In this document: one piece after another, positions 37,647 through 46,550 of the stretch
How the letters are laid out: every line of letters starts with the position of its first letter
Numbering within the stretch: the first letter of the stretch is position 1
Origin: Brevundimonas aveniformis DSM 17977
GTDB taxonomy: Bacteria; Pseudomonadota; Alphaproteobacteria; Caulobacterales; Caulobacteraceae
Assembly: GCF_000428765.1 (NCBI RefSeq)
Contig: NZ_AUAO01000003.1
Coordinates: forward strand, 1 to 64,000
Direction of reading: 5' to 3'
DNA length: 64,000 bases
The notes under the pieces: generated by a model
Told to the model about the DNA's origin: nothing
The model's database searches: none
What the model saw: the letters and a program-made list of their open reading frames with translations, nothing else
Program-made: the position numbers and the translations under genes

Positions 37647-38900
37647 CTAGAGAGTCTCCAGGCGCAGGCGTTTGAGCGCGTGCGCGTCGATTTCGCCCGA
37701 GGCGACCTTGGCGAGGATGAGGGTCGAGAGTTGTGCCCGTTCGACGAAACTCTCGGGCCAGGCAAATTCAGCCTCGGAATGGATGTCGCCGCCCCGCACC
37801 CCCAGGGTGTCGATATTCGGCAGTCCCGCGGCGTGCAGGTTGTTGCCTTCGCAAACACCGCCGGAGGGCTTGAAGACGATGTCCTGACCAAGCAGGGCAC
37901 CGGCCTTGGCCACAACCGCCATCAAGGCCTGCTGCGAGGCATCGGCAGGCTTGGGCGGACGGGTAAAGCCGCCGTGCAGGTCGGTCGTCAGCCCTTCGAA
38001 CGGTGGGTGGGCGGCCAACTGGGCCACCTGTTCGCTGACCCATGCCGCAGCCGCCTGATCAGGGACGCGAGCGTTGAAATGGATGACGGCGACGTCCGGT
38101 ACGACGTTCAGCGGGGCCCCGCCGGTGATTCTGGCGACATTCAGGGTCACACCCTCGTGCCGGCCGTTCAGGGCGTGCAAAGCGGCGGCGATGATCGCAG
38201 CCCCGGCAATCGCATTGCGGCCTTCGTGGAAGGCGCGGCCGGCATGGGCAGATCGCCCATGGACAACGATCCGCCAGTTGGCCGAGCCCTTGCGGGCACC
38301 CGCCAGAGCTCCATCGGGCATGGCCGGCTCATAGGTCAGGCCCAGATGCCCGCGACGGCCCAGTTCGGCCAGGACCGGGCCGGACCCCAGCGAGCCGATC
38401 TCCTCGTCGGGTGACAGCAGCACAGTCCAGCCCACGGCGTGTCGGGCAGGATGGTCCTCGAAGGCCTCAAGCGCGGCGAGGATGACGCTGATCCCACCCT
38501 TCATGTCTGCGATCCCGGGCCCGTGCAGCGCGCCGTCGTCACGCACCCGGACGGTCTGGAACGGACTGGAGGCCGGATAGACAGTGTCGTAGTGCCCGGT
38601 CAGAACAACCTGGGTTGGGGCCTGCGGCCGCATCGTCAGCCTCAGTGCCGGTGGATAGGGCTGCTCGGTCAGAACGCCATTGTCACCGACCTCAATCGTC
38701 TCGACCAGCGGCACCCGCTCGATGTCGCAGGATAGGCTGTGCCGAACCTCGGCTTCCAGCACATCCAGCTGCGTGTTCAGCCCATCCAAATTCCGACTGC
38801 CGGAGTTGATCGCGCACCAAGCGACCGCCCGATCAATGATCGCGTCCCCGCGCGCTTCGACGTGGGCGAGCGCTACCCGATCATCATCCAGAATTTGCAT
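37647..38900 (-). CDS. M20 family metallopeptidase/hydrolase of the AST operon
   Basis: A 417-residue M20-type zinc amidohydrolase (ArgE/DapE/CPG2 superfamily). Metal-site signatures: 'VVLTGHYDTVYP' (His-x-Asp), 'GPGIADMKGG' (bridging Asp), 'LLSPDEEIGSLGS' (catalytic and metal Glu pair) and a C-terminal His in 'GVRGGDIHSEAEFAW'. The lid/dimerisation domain is 'IVVHGRSAHAGRAFHEGRNAI'. It is the first gene of the astA-astD-astB operon. No astE (an M14-type desuccinylase) is visible, so this enzyme could remove succinate from succinylglutamate or act on another acyl-amino acid (inference). Confidence 0.88.
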   Translation of the reverse strand: MQILDDDRVALAHVEARGDAIIDRAVAWCAINSGSRNLDGLNTQLDVLEAEVRHSLSCDIERVPLVETIEVGDNGVLTEQPYPPALRLTMRPQAPTQVVLTGHYDTVYPASSPFQTVRVRDDGALHGPGIADMKGGISVILAALEAFEDHPARHAVGWTVLLSPDEEIGSLGSGPVLAELGRRGHLGLTYEPAMPDGALAGARKGSANWRIVVHGRSAHAGRAFHEGRNAIAGAAIIAAALHALNGRHEGVTLNVARITGGAPLNVVPDVAVIHFNARVPDQAAAAWVSEQVAQLAAHPPFEGLTTDLHGGFTRPPKPADASQQALMAVVAKAGALLGQDIVFKPSGGVCEGNNLHAAGLPNIDTLGVRGGDIHSEAEFAWPESFVERAQLSTLILAKVASGEIDAHALKRLRLETL

Positions 38901-38909
38901 GGTGTGGGT

Positions 38910-41900
38910 TTAGCCCGGCTCGTCGCTCTGTTCCACCCGCCGCCTAGGTTCTTCGTCGCGTGACGTGCGCCGCCAGCGGACGTACAGGCGGGCATTTCCA
39001 TCGGCCCCAACGCGGGAAACGACAGAGACATTTCGACGAGCCCGCCATTCCACCTGAACGGCGGCACCGGCCTCGCCGCCGCCGATAACCTCAAAATAGA
39101 GGTCGTCGCCGATATATTTCCCGCCTGCGACGGTCAGGCTCGACGCATCACCCCCGAACGAAAGTCGGTCCAGACCCGCGAACTCCCTGAGATTGCCAAC
39201 GACATCGAACCCGCCGCCACCGGCCAGGGCGGCGACACTGGACGCGAGCTGGGCGGCCTCAACCGGGGACAGCTGGGATGCGGATCGTCCGAAGAGCACC
39301 TGCGACAGAATCTCGTCCTGGGGAAGGGCGGGCGTCGAGGTCAGGGTAATGACCGGCCTGGCGGCGGTCCCGCGCACCTCGATCCGCGCCGTCAAGGTCG
39401 GGTCCTCCCGCACGGCGGTCAGGGCCAGCCGGATGTCTTCAGGTCGGGTGGAAAGTGAAACTGTACCGCCTTGTTCAAAGGTGAACCGTCGACCGCCGAA
39501 CTGATAGTCGCCTCGTACCACGCTGGCCGTGCCGCTGAGGCGAGGGCGACTGATCGATCCTGCGACGTGGGCATTCAAGGCCATTTCGACATCCAGACCG
39601 CGCCCCTCGATGAAGACGCCCCCATCATTCGACCGGAGCCGGACATCAAGATTGAAGGCGGAGCGTGACCGGCGGGCTTCGCGCTGTTCTGCTGTTTCCT
39701 CGACCTCGTCTTCGAGCCCGCCTGGACGATTGATCTCGATCACATCCAGCTCAACCACGGACGTACTGTTGGGCAGATCATCGGCCGAAATCACCGCATG
39801 GGTCACGTCGAGATCACCGCTGAGCGAGATCGCCCCGGCCGCGGACCGTTCGACCCGGATCGGCCCCGACGCCCTCGCATTTGCCAGGTCCGTCTGGATG
39901 ACGCGGAAGTCTTGCAGTTGGAGGGTGAAGCTGGAAGCAGAGCCAGTCGTCAGCCCCAGGACACCTGATCCCGTGACACGCCCGGCGTCGCCACCACGAC
40001 CATCGGTCGCGGCGAAGGTCAATATCCGTGCCGTGTCCGTATCGAACCGCGTCTGCATGGCGAGGTCGTTCAGGACGATCCCGACCCCGCCGTCTTCGAA
40101 ACGTCCCTGGGCGATGTTCAGATAGCCGTCGACCCGTGGCTCATTGAGCGTGCCCGCAAGCGTCGCATGGCCATCGACCATCCCCGACAGGCTGCGTTCG
40201 CCGCCCAACAGGAGGTCCCAGATCGAGCGGATTTGGCCCTGCAGTGTCACCTCGCCAGACATGGGCTCTGCCCGGTTGACCGCGAGATGCAGCGGGGCGG
40301 CGCTGGCCGTCACGGGTAGGCTGAGGCTGGCTTGCGACTGGACACCTGTGGCGTCGGAGGCTGAGGCATCGACCAGAAGTCGATCATCAATCAGCCGCGC
40401 TTCGATCAGGGCATCGATATCCATGTCCGCCCCGGCATCGCGGCTGCGTGCATTCTCAAGCCTGGCGGTCACGGTGCCCTCCAGATCATCGCGTGTACCG
40501 CGCAGATTGACCTCGCCGGTGACACGACCGGCCAGATCGGGCGCGATGGAGCGCAGGTCGACGCCGCTGAGGGTGGCCTGGATCAGGGCAGCGGTCCGGT
40601 CTTGCCGCAGCTCTCCATTCAGGACACCTCCGCCGACGCCCAGATCGACACGGATAACCTTGCCGCCGTTCGTCAGGGCGATGACCGCGGGCGACCGCGT
40701 TTCAAAGGGCACTTCGCGAACGCGGCCACCGCCCTGGAGCGTGACGGTCTGGCTTCCGTTCTGGCGGGCGTAGACGCCAGAACCCTGAAAGCTGATCGGG
40801 AATGTCCCGGCCACGTCCGTCTGAAGGGTGAAGGGGAGGCGCGCCAGGGTGCCCTCGCCCTGTAGTCGCAAGGCTCGAATGACATAGTCCGAACCAGAGA
40901 AGCGGACGCCACGACCGGTCACGTCCAGCACAGCGGAAGTATCCCCGCCCCCTTCCGTCAACAGGATGCGGCCCGAGGCATTTCCTGCCGCCAGGAAGGC
41001 ACCGGGCCGTGCCTCGAAGGTGAGATTGGCGCTGGAGGGGGCCGCGCCTCGCAGGGCCAGATCGCCGTTGGCCGTTATGCCTCCAGCGTTGATGTCCAGT
41101 CCGTTCAGTTGCACGCCGTCATCGGCGATACGGAAATTTGAGAACGCCCGCGCCGGGCCATAGGCACTCCCGCCCGTGATGGTTACCCGCCCATGAGAGG
41201 CGGCGATGTCGTGGCGGAAGCTCAGAATCAGGTGTGTATCGGAAAGACTGAGGGGACCAGCCTCGATCGTCGTGAAGTCTGCCGTCAGGTCCAGCACGGG
41301 GCGGGCCAGGGTTCCGGTCAGCGCCCCTGCTCCGGTGGCCGCGCCGTCAATCTCGACCGGCCCGATGCCGAAAGGCCCCCGCGCGGCCCAGTCGAGAGCC
41401 AGGCGGAGATCGCCGCTGTCCAGACCGATCAGCCCGCGGGCGTTCAGACGACCGGCCTGCCCGGCAAGGCTTGCCCGTTGAATGGCAATGCGCCCGTCTC
41501 CAAACTGCCCGGATCCCGTCAGTGTCGGCGACGAGCCGAGCAGGCGGTCCAGCTCGGACAGGCCCGAGTGGAAGCGTCGGGCGTTCGCTGAAAAGTCCAG
41601 TTGCCAAGGCGCGCGACGGGTTTGGCTCGTTCTGAACGATAGCCCCAGCGTGCCGCCAGCCTGCTGATGCAGGCGAGACATATCCGAGACGCTCGCAGTG
41701 CCTTCGGCCCGCAAGGTGCCGTCCAGGCCACGCGACCCTTCGGCGGTAATATCCAGCGCGGCACCGTCCAGATCGAAGCGCCGGATCAGCAGGCGAGAAT
41801 CCGCCAGGCGGCTGCCTCGGACAAGAGCGCGCGGATGACTGCCGATCAACGACGCCAGAAGGCTGTCACCGGTGCCGCCTTCGCCCGAAAAGTCACCTTC

Positions 41901-43181
41901 GAATTCGTACTGACCGTCGCGGGCTTCGATCTCGATGGGGCCACTCAGACGCCGCAGGCTGTAGCCGGCCATGGACGCCTGTTCGACGCCGGTTCGGCCG
42001 TTGAAGCTCCATCGGCTGCCCTGTGATCGGAAAATGCCGTCAATCTGGGCGGCGCGCGCAATATCCTGCCCGGCCAGCCGCGAAAGCGATGGGGTAAACG
42101 CCCGCACTTGAAGACCCTCCTCGCCCGCAGTGCCCTCTTTCGAGACGGCACCGCGCACGGCCAGGGTCAGATTGTCGGCACGAGCCCGTACGCCGATGCC
42201 GTACTCACCCTCGCGGCCCTGCACCGGGCGCACCCCGATGCCGAACTGGAGCTGGGGGCCGAACCGCGCGATCAGGGGCTCCAACAGGCTTGATCCGGCG
42301 AACCGGATGAAGCCTCCCCCTTGCCCCCCCGTCTCATCAAAGCGCCCGCGTGCCTGAACCGGCTGATCGTCGCCCGACGTCACCAGGGCGTCGAACGCCT
42401 GGGAATTGATGCGGATATCGAGATCAAAGGGCTGATCCGGGGAATATCCCAGAGCGCCGGCCAAAGAGCCACCTTGGCTCTCGTGGGCGCGTGCTTCGAG
42501 CGTGGAGCCCATGAGTTCGCCGTCCGGGCCACTGGCGAAAGCGAGCCGGAGAAAATCATCCGCTCGCGCCACGTTGTGGGCTTCAATCGCCGCGGACTTG
42601 CTGCCGTTGCGGTCCAGCAAGGTTTCGCCCTGGAGGTCCCAACGACCGTACGCCTCCGAAAAGCCCTCAAGGAGCTCAAGTCGTGTGGAGAAGTTGTCGA
42701 TATCAATGGTCAGGGGTTGCCGCCCAGGCGGTGTCAGATCAGGCTCGAGGCTCGGTCGGCGTATGACCCGGATGACTTCGGCTTCGATGGTGTCGGCATG
42801 AAAGCGTCGCATCACCAACGGCAGATAGGACCAGTCCACCCTGACCTCGCGGGCCTCGAGCCAGATGCCGTCCCGGTCGGTAACCGTGACCCGGCGGAGG
42901 GTAAAATCATCAAAGAGATCGCCGCTCAGGCCCTCGACATTGATGCGCCCGTACCGCCCCAGTTGCTTGCCCTCGACGAAGCCCAGGATCAGATCCCGGC
43001 CCGCCGGTGTCAAAACCGCCAGTCGCCCGATGCTCACCAGGGCGACAAGCCCGGCCACCAGACCGATCAGCGCGATCAGGGCCCAGCCGCGCCAGCCGCG
43101 ACGGCGCGTTTCGACTGTGTCCGTCTCGGTCGGCGTCGTCGGCGCATCGGGGCGCCGGTCAGATTTGCGCTTCCGGCTCAA
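38910..43181 (-). CDS. tamB: Translocation and assembly module subunit TamB
   Basis: A 1423-residue inner-membrane anchored periplasmic bridge protein of the AsmA/TamB superfamily. One N-terminal helix (about residues 30-52, 'GWALIALIGLVAGLVALVSI') is followed by more than 1000 residues of beta-rich repeats and the C-terminal DUF490 domain ('FNLDVRLRSNDGGVFIEGRG', 'DYQFGGRRFTFEQGGTVSL', 'LSQVLFGRSASQLSPVEAAQ'), ending with a barrel-like 'LYVRWRRTSRDEEPRR'. It works with TamA in outer-membrane protein insertion and possibly lipid transport. The start is a TTG overlapping the tamA stop (TTGA); no other start codon lies nearby. Confidence 0.95.
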   Translation of the reverse strand: MSRKRKSDRRPDAPTTPTETDTVETRRRGWRGWALIALIGLVAGLVALVSIGRLAVLTPAGRDLILGFVEGKQLGRYGRINVEGLSGDLFDDFTLRRVTVTDRDGIWLEAREVRVDWSYLPLVMRRFHADTIEAEVIRVIRRPSLEPDLTPPGRQPLTIDIDNFSTRLELLEGFSEAYGRWDLQGETLLDRNGSKSAAIEAHNVARADDFLRLAFASGPDGELMGSTLEARAHESQGGSLAGALGYSPDQPFDLDIRINSQAFDALVTSGDDQPVQARGRFDETGGQGGGFIRFAGSSLLEPLIARFGPQLQFGIGVRPVQGREGEYGIGVRARADNLTLAVRGAVSKEGTAGEEGLQVRAFTPSLSRLAGQDIARAAQIDGIFRSQGSRWSFNGRTGVEQASMAGYSLRRLSGPIEIEARDGQYEFEGDFSGEGGTGDSLLASLIGSHPRALVRGSRLADSRLLIRRFDLDGAALDITAEGSRGLDGTLRAEGTASVSDMSRLHQQAGGTLGLSFRTSQTRRAPWQLDFSANARRFHSGLSELDRLLGSSPTLTGSGQFGDGRIAIQRASLAGQAGRLNARGLIGLDSGDLRLALDWAARGPFGIGPVEIDGAATGAGALTGTLARPVLDLTADFTTIEAGPLSLSDTHLILSFRHDIAASHGRVTITGGSAYGPARAFSNFRIADDGVQLNGLDINAGGITANGDLALRGAAPSSANLTFEARPGAFLAAGNASGRILLTEGGGDTSAVLDVTGRGVRFSGSDYVIRALRLQGEGTLARLPFTLQTDVAGTFPISFQGSGVYARQNGSQTVTLQGGGRVREVPFETRSPAVIALTNGGKVIRVDLGVGGGVLNGELRQDRTAALIQATLSGVDLRSIAPDLAGRVTGEVNLRGTRDDLEGTVTARLENARSRDAGADMDIDALIEARLIDDRLLVDASASDATGVQSQASLSLPVTASAAPLHLAVNRAEPMSGEVTLQGQIRSIWDLLLGGERSLSGMVDGHATLAGTLNEPRVDGYLNIAQGRFEDGGVGIVLNDLAMQTRFDTDTARILTFAATDGRGGDAGRVTGSGVLGLTTGSASSFTLQLQDFRVIQTDLANARASGPIRVERSAAGAISLSGDLDVTHAVISADDLPNSTSVVELDVIEINRPGGLEDEVEETAEQREARRSRSAFNLDVRLRSNDGGVFIEGRGLDVEMALNAHVAGSISRPRLSGTASVVRGDYQFGGRRFTFEQGGTVSLSTRPEDIRLALTAVREDPTLTARIEVRGTAARPVITLTSTPALPQDEILSQVLFGRSASQLSPVEAAQLASSVAALAGGGGFDVVGNLREFAGLDRLSFGGDASSLTVAGGKYIGDDLYFEVIGGGEAGAAVQVEWRARRNVSVVSRVGADGNARLYVRWRRTSRDEEPRRRVEQSDEPG

Positions 43182-44968
43182 AAGGCTTGGCCGATGCTGA
43201 TGTAGACTTGGAATTCGGGGTCGGTGTCACGTCGATCGAGCGGGACGGCGATGTCGGCGCGGATTGGCCCGAAGGGCAGGTCGTAGCGAACCCCGGCACC
43301 GACCGAGTATCGGATGTCAGAAAAATCCGGGGCACTGGTGGTGCCGATCGATCCGGCGTCCACGAATACGGCGGCCCCGAGCTCATGCCAGATGTTGCGC
43401 CGCCGGATCTCGATACTCGTCTCGAATAGCGAGGCACCGCCGACGGGTGTTCCGTCCTGGAATTGCGGGCCGACACCCTGGTAGTCGAAACCGCGCAGTG
43501 AGCCGCCGCCGCCGGAATAGAAGCGACGGTCTGACGGGATGTCGTTTCCACTGGCACCGGTAATGGAGCCCACCCGGATGCGCCCCGCCACGATGGTTTT
43601 CTCGCTTTCGTCGAGTGGCCGGTAAACGCTGAGCTGGCTGGTTGCACGCAGGAAGGCGAAGGAGCCATCTCCGGTCACAAGCGTAGGCTGGACATCGGCG
43701 CTGAAACGCCAGCCGCGGCTGGGGTCCAGCGGATTGTCCGTCGAATCGATCAGGCCGATTGCTCCGAAGGTCGCAATGACCAGATTCCGTTCGATCGGGG
43801 TCAGCGGGAGCACCAGATTATTGACGTCCAACTCGCCATAGGACCCGGCCTCGATAGCGGCGCTGCCGGACAGGAAGGACGTTTCGCCGATCCGCTGACG
43901 GACCTCGACGCGTGCCCCGCCCACGCGCCGGTCATAGGCGCGAGTATCCTCGTCCAGCACATAGGCGCTCATCGCCAGGGTTCGGCCGGGCTGGCGCCAA
44001 TGCGGCAGGCTGAGTTCCACGCCAATGCGACTGTTGATCTCGGCCAACCGCACATCGAAGGTCAGGGTGTCGGCCCGTCCAAAACGGTTGCGCCACGTCC
44101 ACAGGGCATCCACGCCGACGCCTTCAGCGGTGGAATAGCCGGCCCCGGCCTCCAGGACGCGGCGCGGCTGATCGCTTAGTGTGACGACGACGGGCCGCAA
44201 CCCGTCTGGCGTTGTCGCTTCCGGGCTGGCCAGCGCAATGGAGACGCTGTCGTAGACGGTGGTTTCCAGAAGGCGCCGCTCCAGCTCTGCGACGGCATCA
44301 GGGGTGTAGCGGTCGCCGGGCTCCCACGGAGCCAGGCTCTCGACCCAGGCGCGGTTCGTTCGGCCTTCCGTTTGCAGCAGAACGCCATTCAGCCGAACGG
44401 CATCTCCGGCCAGAATGCGAAAGGTCGGCTGAAGCGAGCTGGCGGCGTGGTCGACAATCACACGGCGCTGGCCGGCCGAGGCATCGGGGTAGCCCAGCTC
44501 GGACAGGCGGGCGACGACCCGCCCTTCGGCGGCAAGAACATCGACGGCGCGGCCGGGTTGTCCCGGCGCGAGGTTGAGGGCGGCTTCTGCCTGGGCCAGG
44601 GTTGCGTGGTCTGGCTCGGGGGCGATCCACTCAATCTCAGGATTGCTGAGCTCGAAGCGTGTTCCGGGCACGATCGAAATGACCGGCACGGGTGGGGAAT
44701 CCCCTTCCACATCGTCTTGAACCTCGGCCCCGTAGTAACCTTCGGATCGAAGGACCGCGAGCGCACTGGCCGCAGCATCCCGGGCGCGTCGCCGCGCCTG
44801 GAAGCGATTGGCCGGTGCTTCGTCCACTTCCCCGACCGCATCGCGGATGCGTTCACCCAGGCTCTCTGGCAAGTCGCCGTCGACCCGCGCGCGTGGCTCT
44901 GCCGTGGCCATCGAGGGCCACAGGCTTCCGGCGATCACCAGAAACGGAATCAGTGAGCCAAGACGCAC
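43178..44968 (-). CDS. tamA: Translocation and assembly module subunit TamA (BamA/Omp85 family)
   Basis: A 596-residue outer-membrane protein with signal peptide ('LIPFLVIAGSLWPSMATAE'), an N-terminal POTRA region (about residues 30-255) and a C-terminal 16-strand Omp85 barrel. The barrel shows 'AGAGYSTAEGVGVDALWTWR', 'DRRFYSGGGGSLRGFDYQG' (the conserved loop L6 with its RGF/Y motif) and a terminal strand ending in Phe ('EFQVYISIGQAF'). It forms the TAM complex with TamB. Start is GTG with AAGGGGA upstream. The 4-base overlap with tamB indicates coupled translation. Confidence 0.95.
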   Translation of the reverse strand: MRLGSLIPFLVIAGSLWPSMATAEPRARVDGDLPESLGERIRDAVGEVDEAPANRFQARRRARDAAASALAVLRSEGYYGAEVQDDVEGDSPPVPVISIVPGTRFELSNPEIEWIAPEPDHATLAQAEAALNLAPGQPGRAVDVLAAEGRVVARLSELGYPDASAGQRRVIVDHAASSLQPTFRILAGDAVRLNGVLLQTEGRTNRAWVESLAPWEPGDRYTPDAVAELERRLLETTVYDSVSIALASPEATTPDGLRPVVVTLSDQPRRVLEAGAGYSTAEGVGVDALWTWRNRFGRADTLTFDVRLAEINSRIGVELSLPHWRQPGRTLAMSAYVLDEDTRAYDRRVGGARVEVRQRIGETSFLSGSAAIEAGSYGELDVNNLVLPLTPIERNLVIATFGAIGLIDSTDNPLDPSRGWRFSADVQPTLVTGDGSFAFLRATSQLSVYRPLDESEKTIVAGRIRVGSITGASGNDIPSDRRFYSGGGGSLRGFDYQGVGPQFQDGTPVGGASLFETSIEIRRRNIWHELGAAVFVDAGSIGTTSAPDFSDIRYSVGAGVRYDLPFGPIRADIAVPLDRRDTDPEFQVYISIGQAF

Positions 44969-45041
44969 TTAGTCCCCTTGAATACAGCCTTTGAACCCGG
45001 CCTTGCTGCTGTGCTCAGCCGGAATCAATGTGCCGACTGCC

Positions 45042-45335
45042 TTAGTGAAACATCGTGGGACTGTCGGGTTCCACACTTTCCTGGCTGCTGCGGGCATCGC
45101 CCATGTCGCCACTCGCCGCAGTTGTCGGGGCCGTTTGCTGGGCCGGTTCGGATTCCGTCGGCGTCTCGGTGGCGGCGCTGGCCTCAGCGGCATCGCTGGC
45201 GGCATCACCGGCTGCGGGGGCCTCGGGCGCGGGGCCTGAGGTGAGGTTGGTGTCCGAATCCTCGGCTGTGGGCTGGCAAGCTGCCAGGGACAAAACCAAT
45301 GCCCCACCGGCGATGGCAAGAAGCGGCAGGCGCAT
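45042..45335 (-). CDS. Small lipoprotein, tandem paralogue 1
   Basis: A 97-residue putative lipoprotein: hydrophobic leader and lipobox 'LVLSLAACQP' (Cys20), a long low-complexity Ala/Glu/Thr/Pro stretch, and a conserved C-terminus 'GDMGDARSSQESVEPDSP' then TMFH. The adjacent gene 45359-45637 has the same C-terminus. The low-complexity region is acidic and probably disordered. No function recognised. It lies 73 bases upstream of tamA on the same strand, so co-transcription with the TAM genes is possible. Confidence 0.7.
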   Translation of the reverse strand: MRLPLLAIAGGALVLSLAACQPTAEDSDTNLTSGPAPEAPAAGDAASDAAEASAATETPTESEPAQQTAPTTAASGDMGDARSSQESVEPDSPTMFH

Positions 45336-45358
45336 AATTGATCTCCGAATGGGCGGTA

Positions 45359-45637
45359 TCAGTAGAAGACGGTTTCGCTGTCCGGCTGGACGCTTTCCTG
45401 GCTTGAACGGGCCTCGCCCATGTCGCCTGTGTCGCGCGGGGGGGGAGCGGTTTGTTGGGCGGGTTCCGGCTCGACGGGCGCGGCGGCTTCTTCGGCCACG
45501 TCTTCGGCCGCAGGGGCCTCCATCGGCGGCGGGGCGGGCGGCGCTTCCTGGGCCGGATCAGAGGACTGGAATTCGCAGGCCCCAAGCGCGGCACCCGCCG
45601 CGAAGACCAAGAGAATCAAAGGAAGACGAATGCGCAT
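45359..45637 (-). CDS. Small lipoprotein, tandem paralogue 2
   Basis: A 92-residue putative lipoprotein with lipobox 'AGAALGAC' (Cys20), an acidic Ala/Pro/Glu-rich middle ('EEAPPAPPP'-like composition) and the conserved C-terminus 'GDMGEARSSQESVQPDSE' then TVFY. Only 23 bases separate it from paralogue 1. The middle differs in sequence while lipobox and tail are kept, suggesting that these ends carry the function (membrane anchoring and a binding tail; inference). Confidence 0.7.
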   Translation of the reverse strand: MRIRLPLILLVFAAGAALGACEFQSSDPAQEAPPAPPPMEAPAAEDVAEEAAAPVEPEPAQQTAPPPRDTGDMGEARSSQESVQPDSETVFY

Positions 45638-45766
45638 ATCCGATCACCCGATCACTGAATTGGTCGCGATTCTATCCCGAAAATGACCACCTGCGATAGT
45701 CCTGTCAGGCTTCGTCATCCCGTGGGTGCCGTGTGTGCCACAGTTCGGTCATCAGGCGCGGGGAGA

Positions 45767-45843
45767 TGGTACGTCCTCTCGGGCTCGAACCGAGGACCCT
45801 CTGATTAAAAGTCAGATGCTCTAACCAACTGAGCTAAGGACGC
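45767..45843 (-). tRNA. tRNA-Lys (anticodon UUU)
   Basis: The minus strand folds as a full cloverleaf: acceptor GCGTCCT (45843-45837) pairs with AGGACGT with a G-U closing pair, D arm 'AGCTCAGTTGGTTAGAGC', anticodon stem TCTGA/TCAGA with loop CTTTTAA (anticodon TTT at 45809-45807), T arm with 'GGTTCGAGCC'. The discriminator base is A and the 3' CCA is encoded. Confidence 0.97.
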
Positions 45844-45983
45844 GCCGTCTTGCTGCTATTGACCGAGGCTCGAGCCGATTTCTCTGTTCGTGCCCGGTTC
45901 GCAGGGCGGCGTTTCTGTTCCATTCGCGCCGGTACGTCAAGACAGGGCTGTGCCCCATTTGCATCCCGCGTTAGGAAGCACCC

Positions 45984-46550
45984 ATGACAGTCAGCCGCCT
46001 TCTCATTCTTGTCGGGGCCGCAGTGGTCCTCGCCGGGTGTGCGTCCAATGGGACCACGGCACGCATTGGCCGCAATCTCGCCGATGCGGCGGCGCAGCCG
46101 CTGGAAGATCTGAACCTTCGCCGCGATCCCATTCCGGCGGTTCTGACCCGGGCGCTGGTCAATCCCTATTCCCAGGAGGGGATGGAAACCTGCATGGCCA
46201 TTGCGTTGCAGGTGCGTCATCTGAATGAGGCCCTCGGTCCCGACCAGGATGAGCCGCCGCCGCCCCGCGCCGGGCTGAGCCAGCAGGCGGTGGAAGCCCT
46301 CGCGGACGCCGCTGTCGATGCTGTCCGCAGCGAAACGACCGACTTCATTCCGCTACGAGGGTGGGTCCGCGAACTGTCGGGAGCTGAACGTCACAGCCGG
46401 CGTATTCAGGCGGCCATTCAAGCCGGACGCGCGCGGCGGGCCTTCCTCAAGGGTGTCGGCATGCGCCAGAACTGTGCACCGCCGGCAGCGCCCAGCTGGT
46501 TCCGGCCCCGGCCGCAAAACCGGCGCGGTCTGAGATGGCCGTGGGGTTAG
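45984..46550 (+). CDS. Putative lipoprotein of unknown function
   Basis: A 188-residue protein with leader and lipobox '[15 protein letters not shown]' (Cys19), then a helical domain including '[20 protein letters not shown]', '[14 protein letters not shown]' and '[22 protein letters not shown]', ending in a basic Pro/Arg-rich tail. The pattern resembles a lipoprotein family I have seen in Caulobacterales, but no function is known to me. The two later cysteines (in 'METC' and 'RQNC') could form a disulfide. It is 140 bases from the tRNA and overlaps the convergent tgt gene by 4 bases. Confidence 0.72.
   Translation: MTVSRLLILVGAAVVLAGCASNGTTARIGRNLADAAAQPLEDLNLRRDPIPAVLTRALVNPYSQEGMETCMAIALQVRHLNEALGPDQDEPPPPRAGLSQQAVEALADAAVDAVRSETTDFIPLRGWVRELSGAERHSRRIQAAIQAGRARRAFLKGVGMRQNCAPPAAPSWFRPRPQNRRGLRWPWG

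Noticed and set aside
42321..43205. 294-codon open frame on the plus strand opposite tamB
   Set aside because: Mirror frame of tamB, no family pattern, and no ribosome site.
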